Assembly: GCF_014206815.1 (NCBI RefSeq)
Contig: NZ_JACHNP010000003.1
Span: forward strand, 310,001-374,000
DNA from: Xanthomonas sp. F10
GTDB lineage: Bacteria; Pseudomonadota; Gammaproteobacteria; Xanthomonadales; Xanthomonadaceae
DNA length: 64,000 bases
Reading direction: 5' to 3'
Position numbers and translations under genes: made by a program. This document shows, piece after piece, positions 7,295-21,091 of the stretch. Below the pieces are notes generated by a model. It was not told where the DNA came from. It searched no databases and worked only from the letters and a program-made list of their open reading frames with translations. Each line of letters opens with the position of its first letter. Position 1 is the first letter of the stretch.

Positions 7295-8638
7295 CTACTT
7301 GCCGATGCAGAAGCTGGAGAAGATCCGCCCAAGCAAGTCGTCGGCGCTGAGCGTGCCGACGATCTCGCCGAGCGCGGCATGCGCCAGGCGCAGTTCCTCG
7401 GCGGCCAGTTCCAGGCGTTCGTGCTGCAGTTCGGCGACGGCCGCGTCGGCATGGGCGGCGGCCCGCTGCAGCGCATCGACGTGGCGCGCACGTGCGGAGA
7501 ACTCGCCGTCGCTGCCCTCGCCGGCCGCGGCGCCAGCGATCGCGCGCAATTGCGCGTGCAACTGCTCCAAACCACTGCCGGTGGCGGCGGAGACATAGAC
7601 GCGCTCGGCGCTGGCGGCAGGTACAGCAGCGAGCAGGTCGCTCTTGTTGTGGATCCACAGGCGCTGCGGCACCTCGGCGATGGCATCGGCGATCGCCGCC
7701 TGCCCGGCCCCGGCCTCGCGCGCATCGAGCACGATCAGCGCCAGGTCGGCGCGCTGCAGTTCCTGGCGCGCGCGGCGCATGCCCTCGCGCTCGATCGCAT
7801 CGCCGCCCTCGCGCAGGCCGGCGGTGTCGACCAGGGTCAGTTCCACGCCATCCAGGCGCACGGTCTCGTGCAAGGTGTCGCGGGTGGTGCCGGCGATGTC
7901 GGTGACGATGGCGCGGTCGCTGCCGGCCAGCGCGTTGAGCAGGGAACTCTTGCCGGCATTCGGTGGGCCGACCAGCACCGCGTGCAGGCCATCGCGCAGG
8001 CGCCGGCCGCGTTCGGCGTCGACGCGCAGCTGCGCCAGATCCGCGCGCGCCTGCTCCAGCCCGGCGCGGACCTGCGCACCGCCCAGCGTGTCCAGCGCCT
8101 CGTCGGCGAAATCGATCGCCGCTTCGATATGGATGCGCAGGCGGATCAGCTGTTCGGCCAGGTCGTCGACGCGGCGCGAGAACACCCCGTCCAGCGAGCG
8201 CCGCGCCGCACGTGCCGCGCGCAGGTCGCCGGCAGCGATCAGGTCGGCGATCGCCTCGGCCTGGGCCAGGTCGAGCTTGCGGTTGAGGAAGGCGCGTTCG
8301 CTGAACTCGCCCGGACGTGCGGGACGCGCGCCGAGTTCGCAGCAGCGCGCCACCAGGTGCCGCAGCAGCACCGGGCTGCCATGCGCCTGCAGTTCCAGCA
8401 CGTCCTCGCCGGTGAAGCTGCGCGGCGCCGGGAACCACAGCGCGATGCCGTCGTCCACGACCTCGCCATGCGCGTCGCGGAAACGCGCGTAGCGGGCGCT
8501 GCGCGGCACCAATCCGCCAAGACCGAGACCGGCGGCAACGGCCGCCGCCGCCGGACCCGACACGCGCACCACGCCGACACCGCCCGCACCAGGGGCAGTG
8601 GCGATGGCGGCGATGGTGTCGGTGGCGGAAGACGGCAT
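7295..8638 (-). CDS. mnmE: tRNA modification GTPase MnmE
   Basis: A 447-residue GTPase that, with MnmG, installs 5-carboxymethylaminomethyl groups on U34 of tRNAs. The N-terminal formyl-THF-binding domain starts at [20 protein letters not shown], with the start set there by family N-termini. The G domain contains [12 protein letters not shown] (G1), DIAGTTRD (G2 loop), DTAGLREGG (G3) and NKSDL (G4). The C-terminus ends in the required FCIGK with the catalytic Cys. The neighbouring lipoprotein gene follows 31 bases upstream in the same orientation. mnmE (thdF) belongs to the conserved origin-linked block of Xanthomonas. Confidence 0.97.
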   Translation of the reverse strand: MPSSATDTIAAIATAPGAGGVGVVRVSGPAAAAVAAGLGLGGLVPRSARYARFRDAHGEVVDDGIALWFPAPRSFTGEDVLELQAHGSPVLLRHLVARCCELGARPARPGEFSERAFLNRKLDLAQAEAIADLIAAGDLRAARAARRSLDGVFSRRVDDLAEQLIRLRIHIEAAIDFADEALDTLGGAQVRAGLEQARADLAQLRVDAERGRRLRDGLHAVLVGPPNAGKSSLLNALAGSDRAIVTDIAGTTRDTLHETVRLDGVELTLVDTAGLREGGDAIEREGMRRARQELQRADLALIVLDAREAGAGQAAIADAIAEVPQRLWIHNKSDLLAAVPAASAERVYVSAATGSGLEQLHAQLRAIAGAAAGEGSDGEFSARARHVDALQRAAAHADAAVAELQHERLELAAEELRLAHAALGEIVGTLSADDLLGRIFSSFCIGK

Positions 8639-8669
8639 GGCGAGGGCGGCAGGTTGGTGGTGCGGTGGA

Positions 8670-11411
8670 TTAGAGCGTCTGCAACTGGCCACGGACGTAG
8701 GCGGCCGATGCACCATTGGGTTGCAGTTCCAGGTAAGTCTGGAAGGCGCGCTTGGCCTTGGCGGCATCGCCCAGCTGGCGGTAGGCGTCGCCCAGGTTGA
8801 CGTAGGCCACCGCGCGCGAGGGGTCGATCTTCAGCGTGTTCTCCAGCCAGCGCACGGCCTGCGCGTACTTGCCCTGGCGATAGTAGATGAAGCCCAGGTT
8901 GTTGGCCGCCAGCGCGAAGTCCGGGCGCAGCTTCAGCGCCTCGGTGAACTGCGCTTCGGCCTCGTCGTAGCGCTTCTCCTTGTACAGCTGCAGGCCGCGG
9001 TCGTTGGCGCGCTGCGCGCGCTGCCGGTCGGACACCGGGCCGGCCGCCGCCGGCACCGCCAGCGGCCGCTCGCCGCCCTGCAGGTCCTTGACCACCACCG
9101 CCGGTTTGGCCGGGGCGGCCGGCGCGTCGGCGCTGCTGGCGCCGGCGTTCGGCGTCGCGGTCGATGCCGGCGCGGCCGCATCGACGCGGTCGTTCATCGC
9201 GATCGCCGCCGAGGACAGTTGCTGCGTGCTGGCGGTGAGGAATTCCTCGCCCTCCGGCACCTGCAGCACGAACTCGCCGCCCTGCGAACCGGGCAGGCTG
9301 CCGAACGCGGGCGTCTGCTGCGAGATGCTCGACACCGCCGGCGCCACGTAGGCCGCCAGCTCGGTGCCGGTGATCAGGCCGTCGCCGTTGAGGTCGGCCT
9401 TGCCCGACAGCGCCTGCAACAGCACCCAGGTGAACACCGAATGGCCGTTGGGGCCGCTGTCGGCCACCTGCTGGTCGGCGCCGCCGGCGGTGAGCATCTG
9501 CCGGGCGATGCGCCGCGCGTTCTCGCGCAGGTAGGCGCTGGTGCCGCCGCCGCGGGTCAGGCCCAGGCCGCTGTAGCACGCGTCCATCACGAACAGCACG
9601 TGCTTGGCTTCCAGGCTTTCGGCGATGTCCTGGATCTCGGTCATCGGAATCGCGTCGGTGGCGAACTGCGCCGGGTCCGAATCAGCGGGGATGATGTAGC
9701 CGAGGTCGCGTCCGGAGGCCAGCTTGCGGGTCGCGCCATGGCCGGCGAAGAACACGAACACGCGATCGTTCTTGCCCACGCCGCCGTGCGCGAGCCGATC
9801 GTGGAAGGCGGCCAGGATATTGTTGCGGGTGGCTTCCTGGTTCTTCAGCACGATCACCTGCGACGAGGGGAAGCCGAAGCTGCCGGTGAGCGTCTGCGCG
9901 ATCGCCTGTGCATCGTTGGCCGCGTACTGCAGCTTGGGCCAGTGCGCGTAGTCGTCGATGCCGATCACGATCGCCCACGACTTGTCGTAGCCGCTGGTCA
10001 CCGCCGGTGCGGCAGCGTTGCTGGCCGCGCGCGCCACGCTGAAGTCGCGCCCGTTCCAGGCAGCGAACTGGTAGCCGTCGGCGCTGAGCCGGTCCAGGAT
10101 CTGCGGCAGCGCCTTGACCGTGCGTTCGTGGATGTCGTGGAACAGCAGGATGCCGCGCTGCTCGCGGCCGACCTGCTCGAGCACGCGCTGCACGATCGAC
10201 TCCGGCACCGGGTCGGCCCAGTCCAGCGAATCCACGTTCCACATCACCGACTTCAGCCCGGCCTCGCCGAGGATCTGCATGCCCTCGGCGTTGCGCGCGC
10301 CATAGGGGAAGCGGAACAGCGGCGCACGCTTGGCATCGACCGCGCGCAGCATGCGGTCGGTGTCGAGGATCTGGCTGCGCAGCGCGGCGCCGGTTTCCTT
10401 GGACAGTTGCGCGTGGGTCAGGCTGTGGTTGCCGACGGTGTAGCCCTGCTCCATCAGGCTGCGGCTGACGTTGGCCAGCGGCGACAAGTCGACCTTGCCA
10501 TCGGGCTCCAGCTTGCCCAGGTTGCGGCCGACTTCGAAGAACGTGGCCGGCACGTCGTAGCGCTTGAGGATGGCGACGATCTCGTCGGTGTACGCGCGGT
10601 GCGGGCCGTCGTCGAAACTCAGCACCACGGTCTTCGGCGGGAGGTCGCGGCCGAACACCTCTCGGTCGCTGTCCTTCATCGACATCGGGTACGGCGTGAT
10701 CACGCCGTAGTCGCGCAGGATCGCCTCGCGCGTGTACAACGTGCCCAGGTGGGCGACGTAGTCCTCCCACTTCTCGCGCTTCTGCACGATCGCGCGGGTG
10801 CGATCGAAGCGGCTGAAGATCGCGGTGATCTCGCGGTTGTAGGTGCGCTCGATTTCGTCGAGCGCCTCCAGGTCCTCGCCGATGCGCTGGTGCAGCTTGA
10901 TCGCCGGCAGCGAGGAATCCTTGCCGATGCGCAGCTGCCAGTCGGCGAGAATCTCGCGGAATGCCAGGCGGTCGGCGTCGTACAGGTCCAGTGCCGATTC
11001 GACGTAGTCCAGCAGGCTGCCGACCGCGGCGAAGCGCTGCGGATCGGGCAGCGCCAGCAGCGCGTCGAACTGCCTGGCCAGCGTTTCGCGGCGCTCCAGG
11101 CCCTCATGGAACAGCTGCTGTCCGACGCTGCTGGAGGTCTGCCGGTCGGCCGGCGATTGTCCGGCCTCGTCGGCCAGCAGCACGATGATCTTGCGCTGCG
11201 CCGCCAGCTGCGCCTGCAGGCCTTGCAGCAGCGCCGTGGCCTGGGTCTGCAACACCGGCGAGCCGGGGATGGCGATCGCCGCCTCGGGCGATGCGGGCTT
11301 GGCGGCCGCCGTCTCGCTGCCGGCCGGCGAGCGCTGGCAGGCGGCCAGGGCCAACGCGAGCAGGCCGATCACGGCCACGGATGGCGACAACGGACGACGG
11401 CGCTTGCGCAT
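8670..11411 (-). CDS. Lipoprotein fusing polysaccharide deacetylase, caspase-like peptidase and TPR domains
   Basis: A 913-residue protein. The signal ends in lipobox LALAAC (Cys25), so it should be lipid-anchored. A helical region (about 50-240) is followed by a NodB deacetylase domain (about 258-450) with SFDDGPH (D267, D268), NHSLTH (H329, H333), FRFPYG and LLFHDIH. Next is a caspase/C14 domain (about 477-720) starting [14 protein letters not shown], with catalytic His558 in FFAGHG and Cys612 in VMDACYSG. An EF-hand-like loop [12 protein letters not shown] lies inside it. A Pro/Ala linker leads to three TPRs (about 800-905). It corresponds in place and size to the 'orf900' reported in X. 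campestris 17 between thdF and yidC. Substrates are unknown. Confidence 0.9.
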   Translation of the reverse strand: MRKRRRPLSPSVAVIGLLALALAACQRSPAGSETAAAKPASPEAAIAIPGSPVLQTQATALLQGLQAQLAAQRKIIVLLADEAGQSPADRQTSSSVGQQLFHEGLERRETLARQFDALLALPDPQRFAAVGSLLDYVESALDLYDADRLAFREILADWQLRIGKDSSLPAIKLHQRIGEDLEALDEIERTYNREITAIFSRFDRTRAIVQKREKWEDYVAHLGTLYTREAILRDYGVITPYPMSMKDSDREVFGRDLPPKTVVLSFDDGPHRAYTDEIVAILKRYDVPATFFEVGRNLGKLEPDGKVDLSPLANVSRSLMEQGYTVGNHSLTHAQLSKETGAALRSQILDTDRMLRAVDAKRAPLFRFPYGARNAEGMQILGEAGLKSVMWNVDSLDWADPVPESIVQRVLEQVGREQRGILLFHDIHERTVKALPQILDRLSADGYQFAAWNGRDFSVARAASNAAAPAVTSGYDKSWAIVIGIDDYAHWPKLQYAANDAQAIAQTLTGSFGFPSSQVIVLKNQEATRNNILAAFHDRLAHGGVGKNDRVFVFFAGHGATRKLASGRDLGYIIPADSDPAQFATDAIPMTEIQDIAESLEAKHVLFVMDACYSGLGLTRGGGTSAYLRENARRIARQMLTAGGADQQVADSGPNGHSVFTWVLLQALSGKADLNGDGLITGTELAAYVAPAVSSISQQTPAFGSLPGSQGGEFVLQVPEGEEFLTASTQQLSSAAIAMNDRVDAAAPASTATPNAGASSADAPAAPAKPAVVVKDLQGGERPLAVPAAAGPVSDRQRAQRANDRGLQLYKEKRYDEAEAQFTEALKLRPDFALAANNLGFIYYRQGKYAQAVRWLENTLKIDPSRAVAYVNLGDAYRQLGDAAKAKRAFQTYLELQPNGASAAYVRGQLQTL

Positions 11412-11481
11412 GACCAGGGACTCGCGAGCAAGACGGTGCGGAAACGCACACGCCGGCGCCTCCCCCGGCCGCATGCGCAAC

Positions 11482-11499
11482 GCCCGCCGGAGGGCGGGC
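11482..11499 (-). terminator. Hairpin after yidC
   Basis: GCCCGCC-GGAG-GGCGGGC forms a perfect 7-bp stem just beyond the yidC stop. On the minus strand only GTTG follows, while on the plus strand TTT follows. It could be a weak intrinsic terminator or an mRNA 3'-end stabiliser separating yidC from the caspase lipoprotein gene. Confidence 0.45.
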
Positions 11500-11509
11500 T
11501 TTGTCGGGT

Positions 11510-13240
11510 TTACTTCTTGGCCTTGGCCGGCGGCTTGCCGCTGCCGCCACCGCCGGCCGTGGCCGGTTCGCCGTGGCGCTTGGTCATCCACCACTGCTGC
11601 AACAGGCCCAGCGAACCGTTGGTGACCCAGTACAGCACCAGGCCGGACGGCACGAAGGCCATCATCACGCCGAACACCAGCGGCATGAACTGCATCATCT
11701 TGGCCTGCACCGGATCCATGCCCGGCGACGGCGTCAGCTTCTGCGTCAGCCACATCACCGCCACGTTGATCACCGGCAGGATGAAATACGGATCGCGCGC
11801 GGTCAGATCCTGGATCCAGGCGAACCACGGCGCCTGACGCAGTTCCACCGACTCCACCAGCACCCAGTACAGCGCGAAGAAGATCGGCATCTGGATCAGC
11901 ACCGGCAGGCAGCCGCCCATCGGGTTGATCTTCTCCTTCTTGTACAGCTCCATCATCGCCGTCTGGAACTTCTGCTTGTCGTCGCCGTAGCGCTCCTTGA
12001 GCTGCTGGATGCGCGGCTGGAACTTGCGCATCTTGGCCATGCTCTTGTACTGCGCGGCCGACAGCGGATACAGGATCAGCTTGAGCAGCACCACCAGGCC
12101 GACGATCGACCAGCCCCAGTTGCCGAGCAGGCTGTGCAGATGGCTGAGGATCCAGAACAGGCCCTGGCCCAGCATTGCGGGCAAAGTGAAGCGGCTGTAA
12201 TCGACGACGCGATCCAGGCCCTGCACTTGTTCCTTAGCAATTTGGTTGACCAACTTCGGCCCAACCCACAACCGCGCTTCGGTGCTTGCGCTGGCGCCCG
12301 GCTCCACTGTGAAGCCCGGGCCGCGCGTTTCGATCACGTGGCGCGGACCGTCATTGGACAGCACAAACAGGGATTGCTGATCAGCCTGCGGAATCCAGCT
12401 TGTAAAGAAGTGATGCTGCAGCAGTGCGATCCAGCCGCCCTTGATGGTTTGGTTGAGCGGACCATCTTCCATGTAGTCCTTGAACGCCCTGCGCTGGTAG
12501 CCGTCCTGCTTGCTGAACCAGGTGGCGCCGTTGAAGCTGAAGGAATCCGGATTGGTCATGCCGCGGCTGACGATGGTCGGCACCCGGCTCAGCTTGCGGA
12601 ACACATAGCCCTGCCACGGCTTGCTGCCGTGGTTGATGACCTCGTCGTGCACCTGCACCGCGTAGTGGCCACGCTGCAGGGTGTAGACGCGGCGGATGCT
12701 GACGCCGTCCGGGCCGTTCCACACGAACGGCACCTGCAGGCTGTCCTGGCCCTTGGCCAGCACGTAGTCCTGGCCCGGCTGCTCGGGGCGGAAGCCGCCC
12801 GGACCCGGCGACGGCGAGTTGTGCTCGCCCACCCAGCCGCTGATGGCGGTGTACGGATGCGCCGGGTCCTCGGTCAGCAGTTGCACCGGCGGGCTGCCGG
12901 GCTGCTTGGTCTGCGGGAACAGCAGCAGGTCGGCGTCGAACACGCTGCGGCCATCCAGGGTCAGGCGCAGCACGTCGGTGGTGACGGTGACCCGCGGCGC
13001 GGCGCTGGCCGCGGCGGTCTCGGGCGTGGTGCTGGCCGGCGCAGTGCCGGGCACCGTGGCCTGCGGCACCGCGGGCGCATGCGTGGCGCCGGCGTCGGCG
13101 TCCTGCGCCGGCGGCACCGTGGTCGCCGCCGCGACCGTTGTCGCAGTGGCGTTCGGCGCATGCTCCTTGTTCCACTCCATCCACAACAGCGCCGCGACCA
13201 TCAGCCAGGCGAAAATCAGGAAAAGGCGGGTCTGGTTCAT
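11510..13240 (-). CDS. yidC: Membrane protein insertase YidC
   Basis: A 576-residue inner-membrane insertase that works with Sec and alone. The N-terminal anchor is [15 protein letters not shown] (residues 6-20), followed by an Ala/Thr/Pro-rich stretch and the large periplasmic beta-sandwich. The conserved five-helix core starts about residue 355, with [22 protein letters not shown] and [23 protein letters not shown]-type segments near the end. The tail is basic (KPPAKAKK). It lies 18 bases downstream of rnpA in the rpmH-rnpA-yidC order. No yidD lies between rnpA and yidC, unlike many bacteria. Confidence 0.97.
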   Translation of the reverse strand: MNQTRLFLIFAWLMVAALLWMEWNKEHAPNATATTVAAATTVPPAQDADAGATHAPAVPQATVPGTAPASTTPETAAASAAPRVTVTTDVLRLTLDGRSVFDADLLLFPQTKQPGSPPVQLLTEDPAHPYTAISGWVGEHNSPSPGPGGFRPEQPGQDYVLAKGQDSLQVPFVWNGPDGVSIRRVYTLQRGHYAVQVHDEVINHGSKPWQGYVFRKLSRVPTIVSRGMTNPDSFSFNGATWFSKQDGYQRRAFKDYMEDGPLNQTIKGGWIALLQHHFFTSWIPQADQQSLFVLSNDGPRHVIETRGPGFTVEPGASASTEARLWVGPKLVNQIAKEQVQGLDRVVDYSRFTLPAMLGQGLFWILSHLHSLLGNWGWSIVGLVVLLKLILYPLSAAQYKSMAKMRKFQPRIQQLKERYGDDKQKFQTAMMELYKKEKINPMGGCLPVLIQMPIFFALYWVLVESVELRQAPWFAWIQDLTARDPYFILPVINVAVMWLTQKLTPSPGMDPVQAKMMQFMPLVFGVMMAFVPSGLVLYWVTNGSLGLLQQWWMTKRHGEPATAGGGGSGKPPAKAKK

Positions 13241-13258
13241 CGGACAGGCAAGCTCGGC

Positions 13259-13696
13259 TCAGCCAGAAGCGGTTTCTGACGTGGAAGTGGGGGAAGAAGG
13301 ACGGAGAGGCGGCGGCATTGTGCCGTCCGCGGCCGGGGCCGGCAATGCGCCGGCGCGACGCAGCAGGCGCTCATAGGCCTGGCGCAGTTGCACGCCGCTG
13401 GCCTGGGCGGCGGCGCTGCGCGCCACCACCACGTAATCGCCGGGCGCCAGCCACGGCAACAGCTGCCGCGTGGCCTCGCGCAGCACGCGCTTGATGCGAT
13501 TGCGCACGACCGCGCGCTTGTCGACCTTGCGCGACACCGCCAACCCCAGTCGTGCCGGGTGCGGCGCACTGCGCCAGTGCAGGCTCATCAGCGGCTCGGA
13601 GCAGCGGCGCGCGGCATCGAACACGACGCGGTATTCCGCAGACGTGCGAACCCGCGCAGAGCGAGGAAATCGCCTACGCGGGTCGGGAGGATTCAC
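13259..13696 (-). CDS. rnpA: Ribonuclease P protein component
   Basis: A 145-residue basic protein that assists the RNase P RNA in maturing tRNA 5' ends. The start is set at GTG 13696 ([17 protein letters not shown]), 38 bases after rpmH. A longer open frame overlaps all of rpmH out of frame and is not credible. The hallmark RNR motif is in [16 protein letters not shown], preceded by [13 protein letters not shown]. The Pro-rich C-terminal extension ([17 protein letters not shown]) goes beyond the usual 110-120 residue core. Confidence 0.93.
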   Translation of the reverse strand: MNPPDPRRRFPRSARVRTSAEYRVVFDAARRCSEPLMSLHWRSAPHPARLGLAVSRKVDKRAVVRNRIKRVLREATRQLLPWLAPGDYVVVARSAAAQASGVQLRQAYERLLRRAGALPAPAADGTMPPPLRPSSPTSTSETASG

Positions 13697-13734
13697 GGTC
13701 CGGATTGCAGGCGCCGCCTGGGGCGGCGAAGCAA

Positions 13735-13875
13735 TCAAGCGCTCAGGCGCTTGCGGCCCTTGGCGCGGCGGCGGGCCAGGATCTTGCGGCCGTCGGCGGT
13801 GGCCATACGGGCACGGAAGCCGTGGTCGCGCTTGCGCTTGAGGTTGCTGGGCTGGAAGGTGCGCTTGGTGGCCAT
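13735..13875 (-). CDS. rpmH: Ribosomal protein L34
   Basis: A 46-residue basic protein, [16 protein letters not shown]... ending KGRKRLSA, with the invariant RTFQPSN-KRKR-HGFR pattern of bL34. It belongs to the large ribosomal subunit. First gene of the rpmH-rnpA-yidC unit, transcribed away from dnaA. Its promoter must lie in the 231-bp divergent interval shared with dnaA. It is shorter than the usual ORF cutoff and was read directly from the sequence. Confidence 0.97.
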   Translation of the reverse strand: MATKRTFQPSNLKRKRDHGFRARMATADGRKILARRRAKGRKRLSA

Positions 13876-13985
13876 CGGGGCGCTCTGATCTGAATGGGGC
13901 GGAAAGAACCGGAAATTCTATAGGACCACTCACGGCGCGGTCAACTCCCTGTACCTGCTACGCCCGTCAGGCCCCCGCCGCGGCC

Positions 13986-14006
13986 TGTGGATGGATCTGT
14001 GAATAG
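13986..14006. promoter_or_regulatory. Two imperfect DnaA-box-like sites upstream of dnaA
   Basis: TGTGGATGG (13986-13994) and TGTGAATAG (13998-14006) lie head to tail, with two and one mismatches to TGTGGATAA/TGTGAATAA. They sit about 130 bp before the dnaA start, where autoregulatory DnaA binding is common. The function is inferred. Confidence 0.4.
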
Positions 14007-14136
14007 CCATGGGAAAACCATTCCCGACCCTGCGCGCCGGTGGTAGTCTGATCCATCCGCTTTCCTCTCCCACCGGCCGAATGCGCCGCGCCCGAGCGCG
14101 CCCTTCATGCCCGGTCTATCGACGAATTTAGATCTG

Positions 14137-15477
14137 ATGGATGCTTGGCCCCGTTGCCTGGAACGTCTGGAAGCCGAATTTCCAGCCGAGGACGTTCACA
14201 CTTGGTTGAAACCGCTGCAAGCCGAACAGCGCCATGACAACAGCATGGTGCTGTACGCCCCGAACGCCTTCATCGTCGAGCAGGTGCGCGAGCGCTACCT
14301 GCCGCGCATCCGCGAGCTGCTGACCTACTTCGCCGGCAGCGGCGAGGTGCTGCTGCAGGTCGGCTCGCGCCCGCGCGCGCCGGAACCGGTCGCCGCCCCG
14401 CCCAGCGAGGCCGCCGCCGCGCGCACGCCGGCGCCGCCATTGCTGGAGCCGTTCGCCGGCAATCTCGATTCGCACTACACCTTCGCCAACTTCGTCGAGG
14501 GCCGCAGCAACCAGCTCGGCCTGGCCGCAGCGGTGCAGGCCGCGCAGAAGCCCGGCGACCGCGCGCACAACCCGCTGCTGCTGTACGGCGGCACCGGCCT
14601 GGGCAAGACCCACCTGATGTTCGCCGCCGGCAACGCCATGCGCGAGCAGAACCCGAATGCGCGGGTGATGTACCTGCGTTCGGAACAGTTCTTCAGCGCG
14701 ATGATCCGCGCGCTGCAGGACAAGACCATGGACCAGTTCAAGCGCCAGTTCCAGCAGGTGGACGCGCTGCTGATCGACGACATCCAGTTCTTCGCCGGCA
14801 AGGACCGCACCCAGGAAGAGTTCTTCCACACCTTCAACGCGCTGTTCGACGGCCGCCAGCAGATCATCCTGACCTGCGACCGGTATCCGCGCGAGGTCGA
14901 GGGCCTGGAGCCGCGGCTGAAGTCGCGCCTGGCCTGGGGCCTGTCGGTGGCGATCGATCCGCCCGATTTCGAGACCCGCGCGGCGATCGTGCTGGCCAAG
15001 GCGCGCGAGCGCGGCGCGGAAATCCCCGACGACGTGGCGTTCCTGATCGCCAAGAAGATGCGCTCGAACGTGCGCGACCTGGAAGGCGCGCTCAACACGC
15101 TGGCCGCCCGCGCCAACTTCACCGGCCGCGCGATCACCACCGAGTTCGCCCAGGAAACCCTGCGCGACCTGCTGCGCGCGCAGCAGCAGGCCATCGGCAT
15201 CCCCAACATCCAGAAGACCGTGGCCGACTACTACGGCCTGCAGATCAAGGATCTGCTGTCCAAGCGGCGTACGCGCTCGCTGGCGCGGCCGCGGCAGGTG
15301 GCGATGGCGCTGACCAAGGAACTGACCGAACACAGCCTGCCGGAAATCGGCGACGCGTTCGCCGGGCGCGACCACACCACCGTGCTGCACGCCTGCCGCC
15401 AGATCAAGCACCTGATGGAGACCGACGGCAAGCTCCGCGAGGACTGGGACAAGCTGATCCGCAAGCTCAGCGAGTAG
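14137..15477 (+). CDS. dnaA: Chromosomal replication initiator DnaA
   Basis: A 446-residue AAA+ initiator that binds DnaA boxes and melts oriC. The start [15 protein letters not shown] is chosen because family N-termini begin there; an in-frame ATG at 14107 would add ten residues without a better ribosome site. Domain I is residues 1-80, followed by a short Pro/Ala linker (about 85-110). The AAA+ domain has Walker A GGTGLGKT (151-158) and Walker [10 protein letters not shown] (211-219). Domain IV carries the DNA-binding signature [14 protein letters not shown]. Divergent from rpmH and followed by the origin and dnaN. Confidence 0.97.
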   Translation: MDAWPRCLERLEAEFPAEDVHTWLKPLQAEQRHDNSMVLYAPNAFIVEQVRERYLPRIRELLTYFAGSGEVLLQVGSRPRAPEPVAAPPSEAAAARTPAPPLLEPFAGNLDSHYTFANFVEGRSNQLGLAAAVQAAQKPGDRAHNPLLLYGGTGLGKTHLMFAAGNAMREQNPNARVMYLRSEQFFSAMIRALQDKTMDQFKRQFQQVDALLIDDIQFFAGKDRTQEEFFHTFNALFDGRQQIILTCDRYPREVEGLEPRLKSRLAWGLSVAIDPPDFETRAAIVLAKARERGAEIPDDVAFLIAKKMRSNVRDLEGALNTLAARANFTGRAITTEFAQETLRDLLRAQQQAIGIPNIQKTVADYYGLQIKDLLSKRRTRSLARPRQVAMALTKELTEHSLPEIGDAFAGRDHTTVLHACRQIKHLMETDGKLREDWDKLIRKLSE

Positions 15478-15544
15478 GGCGGCGGCCGGTGCGGAGGACG
15501 CCGGATAAATCGGTGCATGACTTCGCGACAAATCCGGGAGAAAC

Positions 15545-15553
15545 TGTGGATAA
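15545..15553 (-). promoter_or_regulatory. DnaA box TGTGGATAA
   Basis: Exact reverse complement of the consensus TTATCCACA, inside the dnaA-dnaN interval. It is the only perfect box in that interval. Confidence 0.85.
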
Positions 15554-15579
15554 AGCGCGACGCGGCGGCGACGGCAAAA

Positions 15580-15588
15580 CTATCCACA
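15580..15588 (+). promoter_or_regulatory. DnaA box CTATCCACA (one mismatch)
   Basis: Differs from TTATCCACA only at the first base. It faces the perfect box 26 bases upstream and borders the A/T-rich half of oriC. Confidence 0.7.
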
Positions 15589-15751
15589 GGTTTCCCCACC
15601 AGTTCCGGGACAGTAGTACACGGGATTGGGAGCGCCAAAAATTCTTTGTTTTCAGTCGCTTGAGCTACATTTGCACCGAATTTCGCTCTACCATCACCAC
15701 CAAGCTTTTGATTTATTCCACATCTTTTAAAGCATAGGGGCACGGAACCAC

Positions 15752-16852
15752 ATGCGTTTCACACTGCAGCGCGAAGCCTTCCTCAAGCCATTGGCGCAAG
15801 TCGTCAATGTGGTCGAACGCCGCCAGACCTTGCCGGTTCTGGCCAACTTCCTGGTGCAGGTGCAGGGCGGCCAGCTGTCGCTGACCGGCACCGATCTGGA
15901 AGTGGAAATGGTCTCGCGCATTGCGGTCGACGATGCCCAGGACGGCGAAACCACGATCCCGGCGCGCAAGCTGTTCGAGATCGTGCGTGCCCTGCCAGAC
16001 GGCAGCAAGGTCACCGTGTCCCAGTCCGGCGACAAGATCACCGTGCAGGCCGGGCGCAGCCGCTTCACCTTGGCCACTCTGCCCGCCAACGACTTCCCGT
16101 CGGTCGACGAAGTCGAAGCCACCGAGCGCGTGGTGGTGCCGGAAGCCGCGTTGAAGGAACTGATCGAGCGCACCGCGTTCGCGATGGCGCAGCAGGACGT
16201 GCGCTATTACCTCAACGGCCTGCTGTTCGACCTGCGCGACCAGACCCTGCGCTGCGTGGCCACCGATGGCCATCGCCTGGCGCTGTGCGAGACCGAGTTG
16301 GAGAACGCTGGCGGCGCCAAGCGCCAGATCATCGTGCCGCGCAAGGGCGTGACCGAGCTGCAGCGCCTGCTGGAAGGCGGCGAGCGCGAAGTCGAACTGG
16401 AAGTCGGTCGCGCGCACGTGCGGGTGAAGCGCGACGATGTCACCTTCACTTCCAAGCTGATCGATGGTCGCTTCCCCGACTATGAAGCCGTGATCCCGAT
16501 CGGTGCCGACCGCGAGGTCAAGCTGGATCGCGAAACCCTGCGCGCGGCGCTGCAGCGTGCGGCGATCCTGTCCAACGAGAAGTACCGCGGCGTGCGCGTG
16601 GAAGTCTCCCCGGGCCAGCTGAAGATCAGCGCGCACAACCCGGAGCAGGAAGAAGCGCAGGAAGAAGTGGAAGCGGACACCAAGGTCAGCGACCTGGCGA
16701 TCGGCTTCAACGTGAACTACCTGCTCGATGCGCTGTCCGCGCTGCGCGAGGAGTTCGTGGTGATCCAGCTGCGCGACGCCAACTCGTCGGCGCTGGTGCG
16801 CGAAGCCAGCAGCGCCCGCTCGCGCCACGTGGTGATGCCGCTGCGTCTCTGA
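15752..16852 (+). CDS. dnaN: DNA polymerase III beta subunit (sliding clamp)
   Basis: A 366-residue clamp that dimerises around DNA and tethers polymerase III. It begins MRFTLQREAFLKPLAQVVNVVERRQTLPVL, the typical beta N-terminus. It contains the TLPANDFPSVDE region, the LLFDLRDQTLRCVATDGHRLAL middle-domain signature and the C-terminal MPLRL clamp tail. GGGGCACGG is the only ribosome-site-like element before its ATG. Followed directly by a parS-type palindrome and a terminator, so dnaN and recF are probably separate transcripts here. Confidence 0.97.
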   Translation: MRFTLQREAFLKPLAQVVNVVERRQTLPVLANFLVQVQGGQLSLTGTDLEVEMVSRIAVDDAQDGETTIPARKLFEIVRALPDGSKVTVSQSGDKITVQAGRSRFTLATLPANDFPSVDEVEATERVVVPEAALKELIERTAFAMAQQDVRYYLNGLLFDLRDQTLRCVATDGHRLALCETELENAGGAKRQIIVPRKGVTELQRLLEGGEREVELEVGRAHVRVKRDDVTFTSKLIDGRFPDYEAVIPIGADREVKLDRETLRAALQRAAILSNEKYRGVRVEVSPGQLKISAHNPEQEEAQEEVEADTKVSDLAIGFNVNYLLDALSALREEFVVIQLRDANSSALVREASSARSRHVVMPLRL

Positions 16853-16865
16853 CGTTCTCGCTTCG

Positions 16866-16881
16866 TGTTCCACGTGGAACA
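16866..16881. promoter_or_regulatory. parS: parS centromere-like site 1, TGTTCCACGTGGAACA
   Basis: A perfect 16-bp palindrome, extended to 20 bp by flanking CG pairs, 13 bases after the dnaN stop. It matches the chromosomal parS sequence of Pseudomonas (TGTTCCACGTGGAACA) and differs from the Bacillus form only by C/G at two positions. ParB loads here to organise the origin. parA and parB are not in the window. Confidence 0.9.
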
Positions 16882-16894
16882 CGCGCGAAAAGCG

Positions 16895-16923
16895 ACCCGG
16901 CCTTGTGCCGGGTTTTCTTTTTG
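16895..16923 (+). terminator. Intrinsic terminator after dnaN
   Basis: ACCCGG-CCTTGTG-CCGGGT followed by TTTCTTTTTG: a 6-bp GC stem and a T-rich tail about 40 bases after the dnaN stop. Confidence 0.8.
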
Positions 16924-17336
16924 TCGCTTGGGACGAAGCACTGCAAGGCGCATTGAGCTGGATCCGCGCAGGCCAATGACCGACGAGGTGGATCCATTCG
17001 GTGCGCGCGCAGGTCATCGACGGAGACGCTGTCCGGCTCGGCGCAAGGACATCGAGGGACGGCTTCGACGCCAAGCACATCCCGTCGTCGATGAACCGGA
17101 AGCAGCGCCCCTTCCTCCATGTCTTGCGGCTTGCGTTTCGACGCAGCGCACCGCCGTTGGGCTAGGCCGCGAGCTGCCTGGCTCAGCGGGACATAACGAA
17201 ATCGGTATGACGTAGCGTGCCCCCGCACGGGATTGCCCGACCAACGCGACCCAACCGTTTTGGGTATGCTGCCGCCCTACCCCACAGCCTTCGATCTGCG
17301 TGCGCCCGGCGCGAGCGCTTTCGCCTCTATCCCCGC
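16924..17336. other. 413-bp interval with no recognised gene
   Basis: Lies between the dnaN terminator and recF. Open frames exist on both strands but carry no recognisable protein pattern or convincing ribosome site. The recF promoter should lie in the last part (near 17200-17330). Nothing else is recognised. Confidence 0.5.
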
Positions 17337-21013
<3,677 letters not shown>

Positions 21014-21027
21014 CCGCGGCGGCGGTC

Positions 21028-21047
21028 GCCCCGGCGCGTGCCGGGGC
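21028..21047 (+). terminator. GC hairpin after gyrB
   Basis: GCCCCGGC-GCGT-GCCGGGGC is a perfect 8-bp stem 14 bases after gyrB. No T-run follows, so termination would be inefficient and the next gene may be partly co-transcribed. Confidence 0.45.
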
Positions 21048-21091
21048 CGGCTGCCCTCCGTGCCTTCCGCCCGCTTCCGCGCAGGACCGCG

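Larger units (their letters stand above)
15478..15751. other. oriC: Chromosomal replication origin oriC (dnaA-dnaN intergenic region)
   Basis: A 274-bp gene-free interval. It contains a consensus DnaA box TGTGGATAA (15545-15553) and a one-mismatch box CTATCCACA (15580-15588) in opposite orientation. A right half rich in short A/T clusters follows (AAAAATTCTTTGTTTT near 15640-15655, CTTTTGATTTATT near 15703-15717, TCTTTTAAAG near 15723). Published work on X. campestris pv. campestris 17 mapped the minimal oriC to the 273-bp dnaA/dnaN interval with few DnaA boxes and many A/T clusters. Size, position and content here match. The A/T-rich half next to dnaN is the likely unwinding element. Confidence 0.9.

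Noticed and set aside
8598-11837. 1079-residue plus-strand frame opposite the caspase lipoprotein
   Set aside because: Shadow of the real gene; the minus-strand frame has a signal peptide and intact catalytic motifs, this one has none.
13259-13933. 224-residue version of rnpA starting at 13933
   Set aside because: Would overlap all of rpmH out of frame; the extra N-terminus is Pro/Arg shadow sequence.
15713-15722. TTATTCCACA near dnaN as a third DnaA box
   Set aside because: Has one extra base relative to TTATCCACA; two mismatches in the best 9-mer alignment.
16865-17215. 116-residue frame between dnaN and recF
   Set aside because: It begins inside the parS palindrome and reads through a terminator, with no family pattern.
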